Shown in pieces: positions 60,652-64,000 of a DNA stretch of 64,000 nucleotides (its first letter is position 1; each line of letters starts with the position of its first letter). Source of the stretch: Paenibacillus pectinilyticus (GTDB lineage: Bacteria; Bacillota; Bacilli; Paenibacillales; NBRC-103111); the NCBI RefSeq assembly GCF_001700435.1, contig NZ_LYPC01000028.1, positions 444,288 to 508,287 on the forward strand, written 5' to 3'. Made by a program: the position numbers and the translations under genes. A model generated the notes under the pieces. That model saw only the letters and a program-made list of their open reading frames with translations. It had not been told where the DNA came from and did not search any database.

Positions 60652-60762
60652 GGGGTTGCTCCTTTGTTTACCGTCTATGGGCTCACCCATTTGAAACCCT
60701 TTACTCCCTATATTCGAGATTCATAAGGATAATCCTGTATTTATTATGTGACTGAAAAAGTT

Positions 60763-60797
60763 AGAAAAAGCCACATCCTCAAAGGATGCAGCTTTCT
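60763..60797 (-). terminator. Terminator after the DUF1398 gene
   Basis: On the minus strand AGAAAGC, TGC, ATCC, loop, GGAT, GTG, GCTTTTTCT. It begins a few bases after the DUF1398 stop and ends in T. Confidence 0.8.
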
Positions 60798-60804
60798 ATT
60801 CGTA

Positions 60805-61203
60805 TTACTCAAATGCCGGAATGGCCTCCGCATAGGATTCTCCCGGTCTGCCGCTGGTGTAAGTAATCATTCGCCCAGGCATGTCCACGATGTAATAATG
60901 AACCCCCGCTTTCGCCATATCTTTCAGGAAATCCGCATAAGGCGTGCGGTGCTGCTGATGGTGTACCAAGCCGCTTTTCACCTCGTCACCGTGGAATTCG
61001 TCTGCGATTTCCGATTTCTCCGCCATAGCCGAGTTCATATCCTCATAACGATCACCCTCACCCATGTACACAGTGAAATTATCCGCTACTTCCGTTCGAT
61101 ACGAGGTCACACCTGCATCTATTAAGGCTTGGAACGTTCGCGGATAAGGCCATCTCTCCAGCTTAGATACTTCACTAATTCGCTTCACTTCTTGAACGTT
61201 CAT
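60805..61203 (-). CDS. DUF1398-family small protein
   Basis: 132 residues, cytosolic, of the DUF1398 (YbcV-like) family. Seen are RTFQALIDAGVTSYRTEVADNFTVYMGEGD and the C-terminal HHQQHRTPYADFLKDMAKAGVHYYIVDMPGRMITYTSG. No biochemical role is known. GGGGCC before the ATG is a weak ribosome site, but AAAGGGG lies 12 bases upstream. It is a single-gene transcript with its own terminator. Confidence 0.88.
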   Translation of the reverse strand: MNVQEVKRISEVSKLERWPYPRTFQALIDAGVTSYRTEVADNFTVYMGEGDRYEDMNSAMAEKSEIADEFHGDEVKSGLVHHQQHRTPYADFLKDMAKAGVHYYIVDMPGRMITYTSGRPGESYAEAIPAFE

Positions 61204-61261
61204 CTTCAGGCCCCTTTCACTTCACTATCTAATATACCACCACGTCTATTATCCCCAAATG

Positions 61262-61307
61262 CAAAAAAACTGCCCCAAGTCTTAAAGACTTGAAAGGCAG
61301 TTCTTCC
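61262..61307 (-). terminator. Terminator after the GH59 gene
   Basis: On the minus strand AACTGCC, inner AAGTCTTTAAGACTT, GGCAGTT, then a run of seven T. Stacked stems, 16 bases after the GH59-gene stop. Confidence 0.88.
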
Positions 61308-61322
61308 TAGCAGCCTAAACGA

Positions 61323-63620
61323 TCATGATGTCTCAATCGCATCAACATACATCGTTCCCGTCTTCACGACCAGTTTGATCGTATGGGAGCCAGATGACAA
61401 TCCTGCTTTCTGGTACAGCGCTTCACGATAATAAGCTGCTGTATTTGCCGTGTTTATCGTTGTTTGCAGAACGCCATCTATGTACACATCCGCTGTTCCT
61501 GCACCCGACTGTTTCCGGCCAATAATCGCGGCATTCGTCCCCGTAAATGTGTACTGCAAGGAGGCACCCACCGTGCTGGAGGTCTTCAAGGTACGCCCAT
61601 AATCCTGCCACGTGCCGTTGGCATCAGCCCAAGTTCCTGTATACGTGACTGCACTGCCGCTGCTATCCTGTCTATTAATTGCTGAAGGCGTGGTTGTCGT
61701 AATCGGCTCAATCTTCAAATTATCGATGTCAACGGCCGCAAGCTTACTCGCGAAAGCTACTTGTCCCGAGTTTATCGTGGCATCTGTCGTTGTCGCCACC
61801 TGTGTACCGCCGATATAAGCTGTGATTTGATTGTTATTCATCGCAACCTTCACATTGTACCAATTGGCTGAGCTGAAACCAGCCACAGTTCCATTAGCGA
61901 AATTGGTCACGACACCATTATCCACTTTGCGGAAATACCAATTACCGCTGGAAAATAGCTGCATTTGATACCCAGATGGTGAATAGTTACCTGGGTTATG
62001 CAAGTTAGCACGGCCCGATACAGTCACATAGGCACCGCTTGGCACTTTGACATCGGCACTCACCTGATAATTCGACCACCGTGTGTCCCCCAGCGTGGTA
62101 TACGGGTCGCCGGTCGTCATCCAATCTTGCGGTTTGGTCGCGATGACTTGACGCAAGCCTTTGTTGCCGCTGCCATAATCTACAACCTCGAAAGCACCCT
62201 GCTGGTCCACCGCATATTTCATTTGAGCACCCGTTGCATAGCCGTTGAAATTGTCTGTATACGTGAGTGCTTGCGGCGTATCCGCTGGATCACTGTAGGT
62301 TGCTGTTCCCTTGGTTTGACCCGTCGTTGTCGTCAACGACGTAACCGATTGCGCAGGTGCTGATAGACTGAATGCTCCTGCAGATGGCGTAATACTGGTT
62401 AATTGGCTGAATGACGTGCTCTGCGTAGTGCGCCACACATTCAAGCTGCTGGTAGATACATTTTGTAAGGTGAACGCGTAGTCGGTTGCCGTCGTCCCCG
62501 TATTCACTATGACAACGCTGTAGTTGGTCGTATTCGGATCTTTGAACGTGATGTAATAATTGTTCGCATCCAGCTTGCCGCTGGCACCATCGAGGATTTT
62601 CCATCCCGGAGGAGCGAATTGGGTGAACTGAGCCGTCATCCACAGGCTCTGATTCACATCGTAATGACCTGACCATGGGGTGTTAGCTGTCAGGATGCCT
62701 TTACCTTGGTATTGCAAGGTATCATACACACCGTCAAGTGCTGGTTGGTACATGTACCGAACCATTTTGCCCGTCGTGAACGATTCGGCCATACGCCCAG
62801 CCACGTACATAGTGCGTGTCCAGTCGTCATGCATCGGCGTGTCACTTTCATTGCTGTACAGCGGTTTTCCTGTCGCTTGCGCATTCGCCGTGCTCGTAAT
62901 GATGTAATGGGAGCTTATCGCATATAGCGCACTGCTCAAAGCCGTGTCGGATACCACGGTATCTGCCACGTTCCAATTGTTGTAAGCATCCGCGGCGACC
63001 AGCTTTACGTTCGAATATCCGCCTGCTGTTAAAGCAGGCTTCAACGTGTTCACGACATAGTCCCGATTGAACGAGCCTTCATTTTGCTCCGGACCCAAGA
63101 AATCAAGCGGTGTACCGTTAGCGGCCATCAAACTCAAATAATTGAGATAATAATTTTTCTTATCGGTATCCGTTGCAACCCAAGCAGGCAATCCCCAGCG
63201 CAGCGCTTCATATTTCATAGACGGGTAGCGTGTTTTGGCTTGCGCAGCCATCCAAAAGTTGGCACCGCGCGCCGTAGGCGTTTCGGCTGCAGTCCGCTGA
63301 TGACTCGGCTCGGCTCCACTGCTAGAATCCATATCGCCGCCGATTTCGTTCTTAAACACGGTCAAACCTGCCCCGAAATTCGGTTTAAATAAAAAATCGA
63401 GGATATCGCTTTGCTGATTCGCCGGGTAATCATAGAGGAGCTTGGAGGTGCCGCTGCTATTGACAATTCCGACGCCTTCAAAGGTTCGACCGCTTCCGCT
63501 GCCATTAATGGTCACACTTGTGCTCGCATACGCGGGTAAAGCGACAAAGACAGAAGCGGTTGATAGAAGAACTGCGCTAGCGGTAACAAAGGAGCACTGC
63601 CGAAGCATTCGCTTTAACAT
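61323..63620 (-). CDS. Secreted GH59-type glycosidase (galactocerebrosidase-like)
   Basis: 765 residues from ATG 63620, with GGAGG nine bases upstream; the earlier frame start at 63689 has no site. The signal peptide (1-34) ends PAYA. The catalytic barrel shows GRTFEGVGIVNSSGTSKLLYDYP, DFLFKPNFGAGLTVFKNEIGGD, GAEPSHQRT, then the acid/base GPEQNEGSF (E181) and nucleophile SNESDTP (E258), as in the GH59 family. A beta-sandwich domain, a laminin-G-like domain (about 435-620) and a C-terminal domain that probably binds carbohydrate (about 630-765) follow. GH59 enzymes release galactose from galactolipids or galactans. Context suggests plant polysaccharide use. Confidence 0.88.
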   Translation of the reverse strand: MLKRMLRQCSFVTASAVLLSTASVFVALPAYASTSVTINGSGSGRTFEGVGIVNSSGTSKLLYDYPANQQSDILDFLFKPNFGAGLTVFKNEIGGDMDSSSGAEPSHQRTAAETPTARGANFWMAAQAKTRYPSMKYEALRWGLPAWVATDTDKKNYYLNYLSLMAANGTPLDFLGPEQNEGSFNRDYVVNTLKPALTAGGYSNVKLVAADAYNNWNVADTVVSDTALSSALYAISSHYIITSTANAQATGKPLYSNESDTPMHDDWTRTMYVAGRMAESFTTGKMVRYMYQPALDGVYDTLQYQGKGILTANTPWSGHYDVNQSLWMTAQFTQFAPPGWKILDGASGKLDANNYYITFKDPNTTNYSVVIVNTGTTATDYAFTLQNVSTSSLNVWRTTQSTSFSQLTSITPSAGAFSLSAPAQSVTSLTTTTGQTKGTATYSDPADTPQALTYTDNFNGYATGAQMKYAVDQQGAFEVVDYGSGNKGLRQVIATKPQDWMTTGDPYTTLGDTRWSNYQVSADVKVPSGAYVTVSGRANLHNPGNYSPSGYQMQLFSSGNWYFRKVDNGVVTNFANGTVAGFSSANWYNVKVAMNNNQITAYIGGTQVATTTDATINSGQVAFASKLAAVDIDNLKIEPITTTTPSAINRQDSSGSAVTYTGTWADANGTWQDYGRTLKTSSTVGASLQYTFTGTNAAIIGRKQSGAGTADVYIDGVLQTTINTANTAAYYREALYQKAGLSSGSHTIKLVVKTGTMYVDAIETS

Positions 63621-63654
63621 GAGTTTACCTCCTAATAGTTTGGATTCAACTTCA

Positions 63655-63668
63655 TGATAGCGTATACA
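63655..63668 (-). promoter_or_regulatory. CcpA cre-like site before the GH59 gene
   Basis: On the minus strand TGTATACGCTATCA, one mismatch from the cre consensus TGNAANCGNWNNCW, 35-48 bases upstream of the start. It suggests glucose repression. A matching type of site lies before the lyase gene at 29435. Confidence 0.55.
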
Positions 63669-63739
63669 TTCCCTGTCTACATGCAACAATTTTTACTTTC
63701 TGCAACGGTGATTTTACTAGATTGCTATAGGCTCCACAT

Positions 63740-64000
63740 TTAGCCACGATATTCGACAGGCGTGACCCCCGCGTATGTTTTAAAAGTCTTGATAAAATAA
63801 CTTTGATTGTCGTACCCCAACAATTCACAAATTTTGCTGCACGAATGCGTCGTTTGAGTTAGCAGCTCTTTCGCTCGCTCCATTTTCATCCGAGTTACAT
63901 ATTCAATAAAGCTCTCCCCGACCTCTTTTTTGAAAAACCGACTGAAATAGCTAGCATTTAGATAACAATACTCCGCGACTTCCTCCAGACTAATCCGCCG
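63740..64000 (-). CDS. AraC-family regulator, C-terminal part (N-terminus outside window)
   Basis: The last 86 residues of a minus-strand gene that enters from the window end. A double helix-turn-helix of the AraC/YesN type is seen: LEEVAEYCYLNASYFSRFFKKEVGESFIEYV, then CSKICELLGYDNQSYFIKTFKTYAGVTPVEYRG, and stop. It is upstream of and in the same direction as the GH59 gene, 119 bases away, and probably regulates it. Whether the missing part is a receiver domain (YesN) or a sensor is not visible. Confidence 0.9.
   Translation of the reverse strand, partial: RRISLEEVAEYCYLNASYFSRFFKKEVGESFIEYVTRMKMERAKELLTQTTHSCSKICELLGYDNQSYFIKTFKTYAGVTPVEYRG

Overview
The window reads as chromosome of a spore-forming, low-to-mid G+C Bacillota of the Paenibacillus type. 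This rests on gene content: a caa3 cytochrome oxidase cluster with ctaG, a YhcN/YlaJ-type lipoprotein, an LplA/LplB/LplC-type sugar importer beside a 770-residue membrane-anchored AraC sensor, an SdpI/SdpR pair, large secreted multi-domain polysaccharide enzymes, strong AGGAGG ribosome sites and frequent TTG starts. No rRNA, tRNA, CRISPR array, insertion sequence or prophage was seen. Species assignment is inference.

Layout. 1-4.7 kb: caa3 oxidase genes ctaC-D-E-F and, behind a terminator, the start of ctaG (minus strand). 4.9-15.2 kb: housekeeping genes, including a DEAD-box RNA helicase with an RG-rich tail, a guanylate-kinase-like protein with an altered P-loop, a CvfC/YpgR-type HEAT protein, an M48 protease, a C39-like peptidase, a stand-alone divergent IF-3, a luciferase-type oxidoreductase and a TVP38 membrane protein. 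15.5-29.4 kb: a carbohydrate block with the AraC sensor, its ABC importer, a secreted FAD oxidoreductase, a half-length MFS protein and an 1,870-residue heparinase-type polysaccharide lyase. 30.2-36.3 kb: a nucleoside uptake and salvage operon (BMP binding protein, ATPase, two permeases, a sulfite-oxidase-like molybdoenzyme, a nucleoside phosphorylase). 36.4-40.1 kb: a sugar isomerase/epimerase with a divergent AraC regulator, then an M29 aminopeptidase with its HTH regulator. 40.6-46.0 kb: thiamin genes under a TPP riboswitch (tenI-thiO-thiS-thiG, then thiD-thiE after a 626-base gap). 46.1-48.0 kb: hflK-hflC. 48.3-61.2 kb: mixed accessory genes (metallo-hydrolase, Lrp regulator, BASS transporter, sdpRI, TetR, DJ-1/PfpI protein, DUF2306, MFS exporter, DinB, a secreted SH3-like repeat protein, GNAT, LtrA, DUF1398). 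61.3-64 kb: a secreted GH59-type glycosidase and the C-terminus of an AraC/YesN-type regulator.

The most interesting signal is not a gene. Several long intergenic gaps carry direct-repeat arrays whose core is a short palindrome. The sequence is different at each locus but the spacing rule is the same: about 51 bases, or about 62 bases (one helical turn more). Examples are 29.64-29.95 kb (62/51/62/51/62), 42.33-42.51 kb (50/61/51), 48.11-48.29 kb (51/62/51) and 55.68-56.21 kb (nine consecutive steps of exactly 52). They do not encode a repeated peptide and are not CRISPR, because the intervals repeat as well. I do not recognise this as a described element family.
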